A stretch of 64,000 bases of DNA, taken from positions 5,659 to 69,658 of the forward strand of contig CAZTZE010000019.1 in NCBI GenBank assembly GCA_964618215.1, in the 5' to 3' direction. Below, piece by piece: positions 7,615-16,532 of the stretch. Made by a program: the position numbers and the translations under genes. This DNA comes from CG2-30-58-95 sp964618215. GTDB lineage: Bacteria > Chloroflexota > Anaerolineae > Anaerolineales > Villigracilaceae. The notes beneath the pieces are model-generated. The model saw only the letters and a program-made list of their open reading frames with translations, had not been told where the DNA came from and did no database searches. Positions within the stretch are counted from its first letter, which is position 1. The number at the start of each line of letters is the position of its first letter.

Positions 7615-9585
7615 ATGAAACAGGTTAACCTTCTGCTTACCAACGCCCTCGTCCTGACGATGGACGAGGAACTCCACCAATACGAACCCGGCGCGGTGGC
7701 TGTGAGGGACGATTCCATCGTTGCTGTCGGTCTTCAAGCTGAAATCCGCGCCGAATACAGCGCCGCCCAGGTCATTGACTGCGGCGGGAAAGTGCTGATG
7801 CCTGGCCTGGTCAATGCGCACACCCACGTCCCGATGACGCTGCTGCGCGGCCTGGCTGATGACTTGCGCCTGGACGTTTGGCTGATGGGTTACATGATGC
7901 CGGTGGAGCGCGAGTTCGTCTCGCCGGATTTCGTCCAATTGGGGACGCGCCTGGCCTGCGCTGAATTGATCCGCAGCGGCGTGACCTGTTTCGCGGATAT
8001 GTACTATTTCGAAGAGGATGTCGCCAAAGCCACAGCCGAGGCGGGTTTACGCGCCGTCTGTTCGCAGACCGTGCTCAAGTTTCCCACACCTGACGCTGCA
8101 TCGTACGAAGACTCGCTGGCGGCTGCGCGTGACTTTATCCAACGTTGGAAGGGACATGCCCTGATCGAGCCGTCCGTCGCGCCACATGCACCTTACACCT
8201 GCACACCTGAAATCCTGCGCGCCACGGCTCAGTTGGCGGTCGAGTTCGACGTTCCCCTCCACACCCATCTCTCCGAGACTGCTTTGGAAGTAGAGAACAT
8301 GCGCAAAGGGAGCGGCATGCCGGTCATTCCGTATGTCCGGAAGCAAGGACTATTTGACGCCAAAGTTCTCGCCGCGCACTGCGTCCACGTGGATGAGGGC
8401 GAAATACGCACGCTGCTCCACGCCAACGCGGGTGTGGCGCACAACCCTTCCTCCAACCTGAAGCTCGCTTCGGGTTTCGCGCCGGTTCAGAAGATGCTTG
8501 AGGTGGGCTTGAATGTCGGCATCGGCACGGATGGAGCAGCCTCCAACAACGACCTGGATATGTTCGAGGAAATCCGTCTGGCCGCTTTTGTGGCCAAGGC
8601 CGTCAGCAACGACCCCACCGCCGTGCCTGCCGCGACGGCTTTGAGCATGGCAACCCGTCTCGGCGCGGCGGCGCTGCATCTCGGCGCCTTGACCGGTTCA
8701 CTCGAACCCGGCAAGCGCGCCGACCTGATCCTGGTTGACCTTGCCCCGGTGCATAATGCACCCCGTTTCCGCCGCGATGCGCACAACGCTTATGCCCAAA
8801 TCGTCTACTCCAGCAAAGCCACCGACGTGACGGATGTGATGGTCAATGGCAAGTGGCTGATGCGCGACCGGCAGCTATTGACGTTGAACGAAGCCGAATT
8901 ACTATTAGCTGCCCACGAGTACGCGGGTCACATAGACACCTTCCTCATCGAACGGGAGCAGTCCGTCCTTTCGAAATTGGTCGCCCTGGGCGGTTCGACG
9001 GAGGCTGAATCCTTCGAGGTGCAGGTCAAGGTCAAACTGGCCGATCCGGCTGCTGTTCAGGAAGCTCTCCGCCGCCCCGAGGTCAAGATCCTCTACCAGA
9101 GACATTACCACCAGCATGATAATTATTTCATTTTCAGCGATCCATCCCAGGGCCGTTTGAGGTACCGGGAAGACGAATCCATCGGCGCGAAGGGAGAGGT
9201 GGTCAGCGTACGCGCTCGATTGACGCTGCTCGGCCCGGCGCGCGAAGGCGATTTCGCCCATGACGTATTACTCTCGCGCAGCCGTTACCTGGCGCCGGCT
9301 GCCAACAGTCTGCGTTTCTACCGGGAGTATTTCATACCCGCCTCGGTCGTGCCAATTGATAAAGTTCGCCTGCGCTGGCTGGTGAATTTTCGGGGTACTG
9401 AGTTCTACGTCAATCTTGACCACTTCGAGACACCCAACCTGGGCGATTATCTCGAAATCAAGAGCCGCACCTGGAGCCGCAAGGATGCCGAACGTAAGGC
9501 GCAACTGGCTACTGAACTCATCATACTGTTGGGAGGCTCGCTGAAGAAGACAGTCACTCAGGATTACATCGAGATTGTCGCTTAA
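7615..9585 (+). CDS. Amidohydrolase (MtaD/TrzN-like deaminase) fused to a CYTH-like domain
   Basis: Residues 1-440 form a metal-dependent amidohydrolase of the S-adenosylhomocysteine/5'-methylthioadenosine deaminase type: metal ligands in NAHTHV (H69, H71), substrate-side VAPHAPYTCTPE, HTHLSET, AAHCVHVDEGE, and GIGTDGAASNND (catalytic Asp). The C-terminal 200 residues are unrelated and look like a CYTH (adenylate cyclase class IV / thiamine triphosphatase) tunnel fold: paired-acid strand EVQVKVKL, HDNYFIF, GRLRYRED, FYVNLDHF, GDYLEIKSRTW and a KDAERKA helix. CYTH domains bind polyphosphate or nucleotide. The fusion suggests a purine nucleotide link, but the combined role is unknown. Amidohydrolase confident; CYTH fairly so. 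Confidence 0.85.
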   Translation: MKQVNLLLTNALVLTMDEELHQYEPGAVAVRDDSIVAVGLQAEIRAEYSAAQVIDCGGKVLMPGLVNAHTHVPMTLLRGLADDLRLDVWLMGYMMPVEREFVSPDFVQLGTRLACAELIRSGVTCFADMYYFEEDVAKATAEAGLRAVCSQTVLKFPTPDAASYEDSLAAARDFIQRWKGHALIEPSVAPHAPYTCTPEILRATAQLAVEFDVPLHTHLSETALEVENMRKGSGMPVIPYVRKQGLFDAKVLAAHCVHVDEGEIRTLLHANAGVAHNPSSNLKLASGFAPVQKMLEVGLNVGIGTDGAASNNDLDMFEEIRLAAFVAKAVSNDPTAVPAATALSMATRLGAAALHLGALTGSLEPGKRADLILVDLAPVHNAPRFRRDAHNAYAQIVYSSKATDVTDVMVNGKWLMRDRQLLTLNEAELLLAAHEYAGHIDTFLIEREQSVLSKLVALGGSTEAESFEVQVKVKLADPAAVQEALRRPEVKILYQRHYHQHDNYFIFSDPSQGRLRYREDESIGAKGEVVSVRARLTLLGPAREGDFAHDVLLSRSRYLAPAANSLRFYREYFIPASVVPIDKVRLRWLVNFRGTEFYVNLDHFETPNLGDYLEIKSRTWSRKDAERKAQLATELIILLGGSLKKTVTQDYIEIVA

Positions 9586-9593
9586 CATAAGTA

Positions 9594-9753
9594 TTACAGC
9601 GCAATGTTCCAGAAAAACCCCCCAACGTGTCACCCTGAGGGAGCGTTTTTTGCGACCGAAGGGTCTCCGCCTAGCAAATGTGAGATTCTTCGCACCCTGG
9701 AAAAGCACCAGGGTGCGAAGAATGACATAGGGAACAGCGACCTTGCGTTGTAA
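9594..9753. mobile_element. MITE-like element with different ends but a related core
   Basis: Ends are TTACAGCGCAA and TTGCGTTGTAA, unlike the GTAACTGCTCA family. The interior shares CACCCTGAGGGAGCG, GCGACCGAAGGGTCTC and GAGATTCTTCGC with the other two, plus its own hairpin CGCACCCTGG...CCAGGGTGCG. The flanking octamers cataagta and tgttagta match at 5 of 8 positions, so a decayed target duplication is possible. It lies directly upstream of the next gene. Confidence 0.6.
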
Positions 9754-9773
9754 TGTTAGTAAGGAGAGAAAAG

Positions 9774-11075
9774 ATGCACAAAGTATTTACTTTCATTGCA
9801 AGATTTATCGCCGCCAACTTCGCCATCCTATTCGTGATCTCAGCCGTATTGGCTTTGTTGTTCTTCAACATTGAGCGCCAACTATTCAACCCCAACCTTT
9901 ATAAAAGAGCATTTACCGAACAGCAACTCTACGACCACCTGCCGGGGATCATCAGCGAGCTTTTGACAACGAGCATGTCCTACAATCCATGTGCCCAGAA
10001 CCCGCTGTTTTGCGAGGATATTTCAGCCAAGCTACGTGCTTGCTATACGCAGACACTGGGAGAGGAAAGGTACACCGCGCTGGCGAGCGGCCAGGATCAA
10101 CCGACCGAGGTAGAGAAGGAGGCCATCCAGCCCTGCCTGGATAAATACGGCGCGCCGCCGGAAAACGGCAGCGGGCAATTCAATGAAGACCAGGGCGGCC
10201 CGCCGGCTTTCATGAAGAACCTCACCGCCGCGGAATGGGAAGCCATCATCGAAGCCCTTGCACCGCCCGAATTACTTCAGGCCCTAACCGAAAACGTTCT
10301 TGACCAGGTATTTGCCTACCTGAATGGGGAAACGGCGACGGTCAAAATCTCGCTCTTGAAATTGAAGGAACGCATAACCGGTCAGGCTGGCCAGGATGCC
10401 CTCCAGCAACTAATGGCTGCTCAGCCGCCCTGCACGGAAGAACAATTGATACAAATGGTCGCCGGCGCTTTCGGCGGAGAAGGCGGCATGCTGTTCTGCA
10501 ACCCACCGGAGGAGATACTGGCAATCATGCTGCCAGAACTCCAAAGCCAGCTCGGCAGCCTGGCCAAGCAGATCCCGGACGAGGCAGCCATCATCAAGCC
10601 ATACACTGGCCCGCTCGGAGCCACGCCTGGCGGCGGACCATTGAGCGCCGATCCATTTACCACTATCCTCTACGTACGATTGGGGTTGCGCTGGAGTCCG
10701 CTCCTACCGTTTGCTTTCCTCTTGCTGGTAACACTTTTTGGCGTGCGCTCGCTCAAGGGCTGGCTGCGCTGGTGGGGAATCCCGATCTTCTTCGTTGGTG
10801 CAATTGCCCTCCTCCCTGGGATCGCAATGCTGCCTGCTTTGAACTGGGCCTGGAATAACTTTGTCGTTACCCGCATCCCACCATTCCTCTCAGCAGATGT
10901 CGCTAATATCGGCCACAAACTGGCAACTTACATCATCCACAGCCTGTCAGAACAAATCATTCTCCAGACTGCTCTCCTGCTCGCAGTGGGACTGGCGATG
11001 TGGGTTGGTTCATGTTTCATCAAAACCAGGGCTGCGGAGAGCACACCAGCTACTCCGCTGTCCCCAACCGCGTAG
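9774..11075 (+). CDS. Membrane protein of unknown function with large outer domain
   Basis: Not recognised as a characterised family. A 433-aa protein with one transmembrane helix near the N-terminus (residues 8-32), a long outside domain of about 270 residues with several cysteines (PCAQNPLFC, QPCLD, PPCTEE, FCNPPEE), then three further hydrophobic helices (about 310-330, 340-362, 395-415). ATG at 9774 is preferred over the upstream ATG at 9753 because GTAAGGAGAG lies 8 nt before it and because the upstream ATG overlaps the end of a MITE. Confidence 0.65.
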   Translation: MHKVFTFIARFIAANFAILFVISAVLALLFFNIERQLFNPNLYKRAFTEQQLYDHLPGIISELLTTSMSYNPCAQNPLFCEDISAKLRACYTQTLGEERYTALASGQDQPTEVEKEAIQPCLDKYGAPPENGSGQFNEDQGGPPAFMKNLTAAEWEAIIEALAPPELLQALTENVLDQVFAYLNGETATVKISLLKLKERITGQAGQDALQQLMAAQPPCTEEQLIQMVAGAFGGEGGMLFCNPPEEILAIMLPELQSQLGSLAKQIPDEAAIIKPYTGPLGATPGGGPLSADPFTTILYVRLGLRWSPLLPFAFLLLVTLFGVRSLKGWLRWWGIPIFFVGAIALLPGIAMLPALNWAWNNFVVTRIPPFLSADVANIGHKLATYIIHSLSEQIILQTALLLAVGLAMWVGSCFIKTRAAESTPATPLSPTA

Positions 11076-11142
11076 CATACACGAGTGACCGCCGCCTCGA
11101 ACGGGCGGCCACTCGATTAATCCAGCCAAAGGAGGCTCGCGA

Positions 11143-11472
11143 ATGTCGGACTCCCCTTCTCCTCAACAATCCAACACTTTAGGCAATGCCAGCCTGGTGT
11201 TGAGCATTCTTTCCCTGGCCCTCGTTTTTGGCGTCGGCTTGTGCGCGCTGACAGGCGTCGCGCAGCAATGGATTCGGCTCGTCGGCACGCCGCTGTTTAT
11301 TTGCGGCGGGAGTAGCGCCTTCCTGGGTTTTCTCGGCGCGATATTGGGCGCAACCGGCCTCTTTGGCAAGAATCGCTCGAGGGCCGCTGCCATGGTCGGG
11401 TTGACCCTCGGCCTGGCTGGGATTTGCCTGTTCGCGGCTATCCTGATCCTGGCGGGCAGGGGCACCCCTTGA
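11143..11472 (+). CDS. Small membrane protein, DUF4190-like
   Basis: A 109-aa protein with a short polar N-terminus and three hydrophobic helices (residues 15-37, 46-72, 80-103) separated by glycine-rich turns; the layout resembles DUF4190-type proteins (NASLVLSILSL near the start, GKNRSRAAAMVGLTLGL). Preceded by AAAGGAGG. Its TGA overlaps the TTG start of the following lipoprotein gene, so the two are translationally coupled. Function unknown. Confidence 0.7.
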   Translation: MSDSPSPQQSNTLGNASLVLSILSLALVFGVGLCALTGVAQQWIRLVGTPLFICGGSSAFLGFLGAILGATGLFGKNRSRAAAMVGLTLGLAGICLFAAILILAGRGTP

Positions 11473-13061
11473 AACAGATTTTACTGGCTGCCATTGCGCT
11501 CCTGCTGGCCATTATCGCCTGCGGCCCCGCGGTCACGCCGACACCAGCGCCGCCGCCCACTTCAACTCCACAATCCGCAATCCCAAACCCGCAATTTACC
11601 ATCGCCATCGAATACGCCATCCCCGGCGTGGCTGCGGCCTACGCCCCCACCAGCGTGACCTATGCCAAACCGCAGCCAATCTTCGGCATGTGGGGTCTCA
11701 TCGAGCCGCAGCCCGGTCAGTACAACTGGAAGCCATTGGACGACCTCGTAATTGAGTATCAATCCGCCGGCTTCAGTGGGATTCAACTGCTCATCACCGC
11801 CGAATCGCCCTGGGCTTCAGTCAAGCCGCCCTCCCTGCTCAACCCCGGCAACACCTTCCCGAAGGAAGAGCATCGCGACGCCTACGCCGCGTTCGTGACC
11901 AGATTTGTGGAACGTTATGACGGCGACGGCGTGGATGACGCGCCCGGCCTGTTGTATCCGATCCATCACTATGGTATCGAGCGCGAGTTCACCGGCTTTT
12001 GGCCGGGCAGCGCGGAGGATTACGTGCGCCTGCTGCGTATCGCCTATCCCACCATCCACGCCGCCGACCCGCAAGCCGCAGTGTTGACGGTTGCGATTCT
12101 GATGGTGGATGTGTTCGACGGCAACCCAGACGCAGCCGAATTGCAGCGCCGCCTCACCACGCCCATCACCAGCATCCGCAAGAGCGTGCCCGAGATCCAG
12201 ACCATCCTGGCCGCCTGCGATGCTTATGACATTATAGACTTCCATAGTCTGGGAGATTACACCGAGATTCCGCCCACCGCCGCCTGGCTGCGAGAGCAAT
12301 TGCAAACCAACGGCTGCCGCGAGAAGCCGCTCTGGATCGGGGATGCCTTCAGCATGTCAGCACTGATAGGTTACGGCGACCGCCAGTTCTGGCCAGCCAC
12401 CGTCGGGACCCGCGAGCGTGTCATTGATACACTGAAACTTGTAGCCGACCCGAGCGCCGCCGGGCACGCGGAGGCCAAAACCTGGTTGTATGCACAAATG
12501 GCAAGCGGACTGGTGAAGAAGATCGTCGTCTCGGCCGGCGAGGGGCTGCTCGGTATCAACATCGGCAACCTCGAAGACTGGAAGACCAGCCTGCCTGCTG
12601 CGGATGCCTTGGCCGTGCCGTTAGTTGGGACTTCGATGTTCATGGGGATGATAAACACCAGCGTGACCGCGCGGCGCTCCGGTGAGAGCCTACCCAACTA
12701 TCGCAAGACTGGCGACCCGCGCCCGGCGTTTTATGCCATAAAACTCGTGAACGAAAAAATCAAGGATTTCACCTCGGTGGAAAAACTCGACCTCGCCGCG
12801 AGTGTATGGGCCTATCGCTTCGAGACTTCCTCCAGCCCACTCTGGGTGCTGTGGTACAACGACGGGAAACTGTACTTCCCCGGCGAGACCCCACCCTCTG
12901 TAATAGTGGAATTACCCTTCGACGCCGCCAGCGCACTTATCACCCGCACGCCAACCGAGGCGGGGCAAAGCCAGCCCGAAACGCAAACGCTCGAAGCGGC
13001 GGACGGGGTATTGACCTTGACCCTCGATTCGACTCCCGTCTTCGTCCAGCCCGCGCCGTAA
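11469..13061 (+). CDS. Lipoprotein with TIM-barrel glycoside-hydrolase-like domain
   Basis: Predicted exported lipoprotein of 530 aa starting at TTG 11469, overlapping the previous stop (TTGA). Signal peptide KQILLAAIALLLAIIAC ends in a lipobox cysteine, followed by a T/P linker containing the word-repeat TPQSAIPNPQF. The rest resembles clan-A glycosidase barrels: WGLIEPQPGQYNWKPLDDLV, then GIEREFTGFWPG and a C-terminal beta domain. No family number can be assigned by eye. The neighbouring gene has the same architecture. Confidence 0.7.
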   Translation: MKQILLAAIALLLAIIACGPAVTPTPAPPPTSTPQSAIPNPQFTIAIEYAIPGVAAAYAPTSVTYAKPQPIFGMWGLIEPQPGQYNWKPLDDLVIEYQSAGFSGIQLLITAESPWASVKPPSLLNPGNTFPKEEHRDAYAAFVTRFVERYDGDGVDDAPGLLYPIHHYGIEREFTGFWPGSAEDYVRLLRIAYPTIHAADPQAAVLTVAILMVDVFDGNPDAAELQRRLTTPITSIRKSVPEIQTILAACDAYDIIDFHSLGDYTEIPPTAAWLREQLQTNGCREKPLWIGDAFSMSALIGYGDRQFWPATVGTRERVIDTLKLVADPSAAGHAEAKTWLYAQMASGLVKKIVVSAGEGLLGINIGNLEDWKTSLPAADALAVPLVGTSMFMGMINTSVTARRSGESLPNYRKTGDPRPAFYAIKLVNEKIKDFTSVEKLDLAASVWAYRFETSSSPLWVLWYNDGKLYFPGETPPSVIVELPFDAASALITRTPTEAGQSQPETQTLEAADGVLTLTLDSTPVFVQPAP

Positions 13062-13076
13062 CACTTGGAGAAGAAC

Positions 13077-14153
13077 CTGAAATTCAAGGCTCGCTTAACC
13101 ATCTTGCTCGTCGCCCTGCTTCTGTCCCTGGCCTGCGGCAGCGGCACCCCTTCTGCCCCGGTAACCCCCACCCAGGCCTCTCAACTTGCAGCTTCGCAAC
13201 TCGCAAATCCTAACTCGCAATTCGGCATCGCCGGCCTCATTCCGCGCAACTTTCCAGACTCGTTTGCCGCGGATTGGATCAACCTGTACGAGACTCTGCC
13301 GGAAACCGGGGATTTGCTCGGCACGTATACGGCCTGGACGGATTCGCCCGAAACGGCAGGGCAGATACCGGTTGTAGTCAGCACTGTTTTCGCGCTGGCA
13401 ACGCGTTATCAATTCACGCCGTTGGTCGCCCTCAGCTTCTTCCGCGACGATCCGGACGGTGGGCTGGAGCCGCTACTTTCGTTATCCGACGTTGGCGACC
13501 GGGCAAAATTCCAACAAGTGGCTGTTGCAATCGCCGAGAAATATACTCCCCCATTCCTGGCGCTGGGCGTCGAGGTCAACAGCTATTACGAGCGCGGCCC
13601 ATCGGATTTCGATAATTTTGTAAGTCTCTATGCCGAGACGTACGATGCCATCAAAGCCATCTCACCGGACACAAAAGTTTTCACGATCTTTCAATACGAG
13701 AGGCTGCGCGGCGGTCAATTCTTCTCAGGCGATGATCAAAATCCAGCACAATGGGAGGTGATAGATCGCTTCAAGAGTCGCCTCGACCTGGCTGCTTTTA
13801 CGACTTACCCCTTCCTGCTCTACGCCTCTCCCGCCGACCTCCCCGCTGACTACTACACCGAAATCGCCAAACACACCTCCCTACCGGTGGCTTTCACGGA
13901 GATCGGCTGGCCGTCTGAGCCGTTGGGGCCTGCGCCAGATTCTCCCTACGGAGGCAGCCAAGACGAACAGGTTGCCTTCGCCCGCCGTTTCTTTGAGTTG
14001 ACAACAGGCTTGAAGCTCTCCCTTGCCCTGTGGTCCTTCCCCCACGATCCATCGGGAGAGATCAACCCCGCGTTTCTCAGCATATCCTTACGACACAATG
14101 ATGGTACTCCAAAGCTTGCGTTGAGCGTCTGGCAAGAAATGATCAAGAGATAG
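13077..14153 (+). CDS. Lipoprotein with TIM-barrel domain, possible non-canonical start
   Basis: About 358 aa. Signal peptide LTILLVALLLSLACGS carries a lipobox, then QASQLAASQLANPNSQ, a run of near-repeats, then a barrel-like domain (DWINLYETLPETGDLLGTY, ALGVEVNSYYERGPSDFDNF, FTEIGWPSEP). The pair GVEVN and TEIGWPS resemble the acid/base and nucleophile strands of retaining glycosidases. GGAGAA at 13067 is well spaced for CTG at 13077; TTG at 13065 has no site. It begins a few bases after the related upstream gene and is likely co-transcribed with it. Confidence 0.65.
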   Translation: MKFKARLTILLVALLLSLACGSGTPSAPVTPTQASQLAASQLANPNSQFGIAGLIPRNFPDSFAADWINLYETLPETGDLLGTYTAWTDSPETAGQIPVVVSTVFALATRYQFTPLVALSFFRDDPDGGLEPLLSLSDVGDRAKFQQVAVAIAEKYTPPFLALGVEVNSYYERGPSDFDNFVSLYAETYDAIKAISPDTKVFTIFQYERLRGGQFFSGDDQNPAQWEVIDRFKSRLDLAAFTTYPFLLYASPADLPADYYTEIAKHTSLPVAFTEIGWPSEPLGPAPDSPYGGSQDEQVAFARRFFELTTGLKLSLALWSFPHDPSGEINPAFLSISLRHNDGTPKLALSVWQEMIKR

Positions 14154-14186
14154 GACTTGATCTCAACAAATTACCTGTTTCAATTG

Positions 14187-14192
14187 TATAAT
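14187..14192 (+). promoter_or_regulatory. Candidate -10 (TATAAT) for the CBS-protein gene
   Basis: TATAAT with a G two bases upstream lies about 147 nt before the GTG start. The leader folds around GAGGATTT and AAATCCTC and contains GCCGAAGGCCTACTCAGCG (14230-14248), a member of the second short repeat family. Confidence 0.35.
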
Positions 14193-14338
14193 ATCAGTAG
14201 CTTCTCAAGAAGATAGGGGCTGAGGATTTGCCGAAGGCCTACTCAGCGAACAGGCATCGCCAGTTCTCAAATCCTCGATCTTAACCAGATTATTCAGATG
14301 CTACCAACACCAACACAATCAACCCAGGAGGCGAGACA

Positions 14339-14782
14339 GTGAAAACCATCAATCAAGTTTTGAAAGAAAAAGGGAGCGAGATCTGGGCGACTACGCCAAA
14401 CAAGTTGGTCATTGATGCCCTGCAAGTGATGGCGGATAAGGACATTGGGGCCTTGCTCGTCATGGATGGCGAGAAACTGGTTGGCATCTTCTCAGAACGA
14501 GATTACGCCCGCAAAGTGATCTTGAAAGGCAAGTCCTCGAAGGAGCTGGCTGTTCGAGAGGTGATGTCCTCCCATATTTACTACATCACTCCCGATATTA
14601 CCTGCGAGCAGGCGCTCGCTCTAATGACCCAAAAACACGTCCGACATCTGCCGGTCCTGGATGGCAACAAACTGATCGGGGTTGTCTCGATCGGCGACCT
14701 GGTCAAGGCTGTCATTGCCCAACAGAAGCAAGTCATAGACCGGCTGGAAAAACACATTCTCGAGACCACCAGCATTACATAG
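14339..14782 (+). CDS. CBS-domain pair protein
   Basis: A 147-aa stand-alone CBS protein (Bateman module): first repeat around DALQVMADKDIGALLVMDGEKLVGIFSERDYARK in pieces, second around ALALMTQKHVRHLPVLDGNKLIGVVSIGDLV. Such proteins bind adenylate nucleotides and act as energy sensors. GTG start is supported by CAGGAGGCGAGACA. Monocistronic; no partner is evident. Confidence 0.9.
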   Translation: MKTINQVLKEKGSEIWATTPNKLVIDALQVMADKDIGALLVMDGEKLVGIFSERDYARKVILKGKSSKELAVREVMSSHIYYITPDITCEQALALMTQKHVRHLPVLDGNKLIGVVSIGDLVKAVIAQQKQVIDRLEKHILETTSIT

Positions 14783-14826
14783 AACCCTTATCACGAGAGA
14801 CGTATCATCTCGATAAATCGGGGCAT

Positions 14827-14889
14827 AAGGTGACAGTCACCTGAAATTTCAGGGCTTTTACTCGCTCAAGAACAGGTGACTGTCACCTT
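14827..14889. repeat. Perfect 17-bp inverted repeat between convergent genes
   Basis: AAGGTGACAGTCACCTG (14827-14843) and its exact complement (14873-14889). Each arm is itself nearly palindromic (GGTGACAGTCACC). It lies between the CBS gene and the convergent mltG, where it could end transcription from both sides; there is no T-run, so a REP-type repeat is equally possible. Confidence 0.65.
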
Positions 14890-14896
14890 GTCTGAT

Positions 14897-16006
14897 TTAC
14901 GGGCAGGCGTTCTGTATGTGCTGCTCAAACGTCTCGGCGAAGGCGTGACGACCGGAGCCATCACACTGGGCGCGGAAATAGTAATAGACGGTCTGCACCG
15001 GATTGACTACAGCCTGTAAGGCGCTCAGGCTGGGGTTACTGATCGGCGCGGGTGGGAAACCAGTGTTCTGATAAGTATTGTACGGGGATTGCACCCGCAA
15101 ATCTTCCAAACTTAGCGGATTTGTCCACCATGTGCCCTGGGCAGTGTTATAGCCCAGGGCATATTGGATCGTGGGATCGCTATCCAATTTCATGCCGATG
15201 GCAATGCGATTCAAGAAGACCGAAGCGATGGCTGGCTGTTCATCTTCCAACATCGCCTCGCGCTGGACGATAGAGGCGAGTATGACACCCTGATAGATAC
15301 TTAGATTCTGCCGCGCAAAGCCTTCTTTCAATTCCGGCTTGAGATAGAAATCGAAATTCTGGAGCAATATTGATACCAGCTGCTCCGCCGAGGTGCTGCG
15401 CGGCAGGCTGTAGGTATCCGGGAAGAGAAAGCCTTCGGCAGAGGCGCCAGCCGGTAAAAAGTCGGGGAGAGCATACGGAGAGCGCGCCGCTGAAAGGAAG
15501 GCCTCGGGAGTGATGTTCAGGCCGGAGGTCGGGAGCGAGGCGGCGATCTCCTCCATCCGCCAGCCAGGCAGGACGACGAAGGTAACCTCAGAGGGCGTGG
15601 CGTCCTGCAGCGCATGGGCAATCTGGATGGCGGTCATCGCCGGGCTGAGTTCATAATTGCCAGCCTGCACGGATGTATCCAATCCCGTCCAGACCAAATA
15701 AATGCGGAAGGTTTGCGCCGCGCGGATCAGACCGGCTGCCTGCAAGCGATTCGAGATAGTGGAGACCGAATCGCCCATCTCGATGACGAAAATCTGTCCC
15801 GGCCCATTCGGATCGCGCGGGATGGTCAGATCACCGGCATTCCACAAGAGCGAGGCTGAATAACTGAAGCGCTGCCAGGCGCTCAAGTACGGGCTGGGCG
15901 GGCCGTAAGACCCGGCTGCCAGAACAGGGATGAACAGGATGGATGCAAGAACTCCAATGGCAAGGAAGAGCAGAAGGACAAAGGAGAGACAGGAATGGCG
16001 TTTCAT
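14897..16006 (-). CDS. mltG: Endolytic murein transglycosylase MltG (YceG-like)
   Basis: Membrane-bound lytic transglycosylase that cuts nascent peptidoglycan strands. 369 aa with one N-terminal helix (residues 7-30), a LysM-like region (VIEMGDSVSTISNRLQAAGLI in pieces) and the YceG catalytic segment ASIVQREAMLEDEQPAIAS (catalytic Glu in REA), VFLNRI, and YNTYQNTGFPPAPISNPSL near the end. Followed 38 bp upstream by ruvX, a common neighbour. Confidence 0.92.
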   Translation of the reverse strand: MKRHSCLSFVLLLFLAIGVLASILFIPVLAAGSYGPPSPYLSAWQRFSYSASLLWNAGDLTIPRDPNGPGQIFVIEMGDSVSTISNRLQAAGLIRAAQTFRIYLVWTGLDTSVQAGNYELSPAMTAIQIAHALQDATPSEVTFVVLPGWRMEEIAASLPTSGLNITPEAFLSAARSPYALPDFLPAGASAEGFLFPDTYSLPRSTSAEQLVSILLQNFDFYLKPELKEGFARQNLSIYQGVILASIVQREAMLEDEQPAIASVFLNRIAIGMKLDSDPTIQYALGYNTAQGTWWTNPLSLEDLRVQSPYNTYQNTGFPPAPISNPSLSALQAVVNPVQTVYYYFRAQCDGSGRHAFAETFEQHIQNACP

Positions 16007-16044
16007 GAGTTGCGGGTTAGGGGGTGCGGGTTAGGAATTGCGGG

Positions 16045-16461
16045 TTAGGAGGTAGGAAGCGCGTCAAGGTAGGATTGCAGGAGGATGGTTGCCGCCAGAT
16101 CATCAAGATGCCCGGCGCGTTTTTTGCGTGAAGCGCCCATCGCGATCCGGGCGGTGCGGGCATCCTGAGTGGTAAAAGCCTCGTCCCATAGTATCACCGG
16201 AATGCTCGTCTGCACACGTAGGGCGGCAGCAAAGCGGGCGGAGCGACGCCCCTCGAAGGTCGGGGAGCCATGCTCGTCCAATGACTGGCCGACGACGATC
16301 AAGCCGGCTTCGTACGCGGCAGCCTGCCCGGCGACAGTTGCGGCGTCAATGAGGCGCGAGACATGCGGGATAACCGCAAGTGGGTTGGCAATTGTTCCCG
16401 TCGGGTCGCTGATTGCCAGGCCGAGGCGTTTGGAACCGGGGTCAACGGCGAGGATTCTCAT
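16045..16461 (-). CDS. ruvX: Putative pre-16S rRNA nuclease / Holliday junction resolvase YqgF
   Basis: RNase H-like fold of 138 aa. Signature ILAVDPGSKRLGLAISD at the N-terminus, central WDEAFTTQDA and C-terminal HLDDLAATILLQSYLD give the acidic catalytic residues. The family processes 16S rRNA ends. Located just upstream of mltG on the same strand; between them is a short run of three GCGGGTTAG near-repeats (16011-16048). Confidence 0.92.
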   Translation of the reverse strand: MRILAVDPGSKRLGLAISDPTGTIANPLAVIPHVSRLIDAATVAGQAAAYEAGLIVVGQSLDEHGSPTFEGRRSARFAAALRVQTSIPVILWDEAFTTQDARTARIAMGASRKKRAGHLDDLAATILLQSYLDALPTS

Positions 16462-16483
16462 ATCGAAGAGGCGTTAAACACGA

Positions 16484-16513
16484 GTGGAGCGGATTGTTAA
16501 TCCGCTTTCAAGG
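16484..16513. repeat. REP-like palindrome, GCGGATTGTTAATCCGC
   Basis: The near-palindrome GCGGATTGTTAATCCGC flanked by gtggA and TTTCaagg occurs here once and twice more, inverted, at 26009-26070. It lies between ruvX and the baseplate-like gene. Confidence 0.6.
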
Positions 16514-16532
16514 TTTTTAGGGAAACTAAAAT

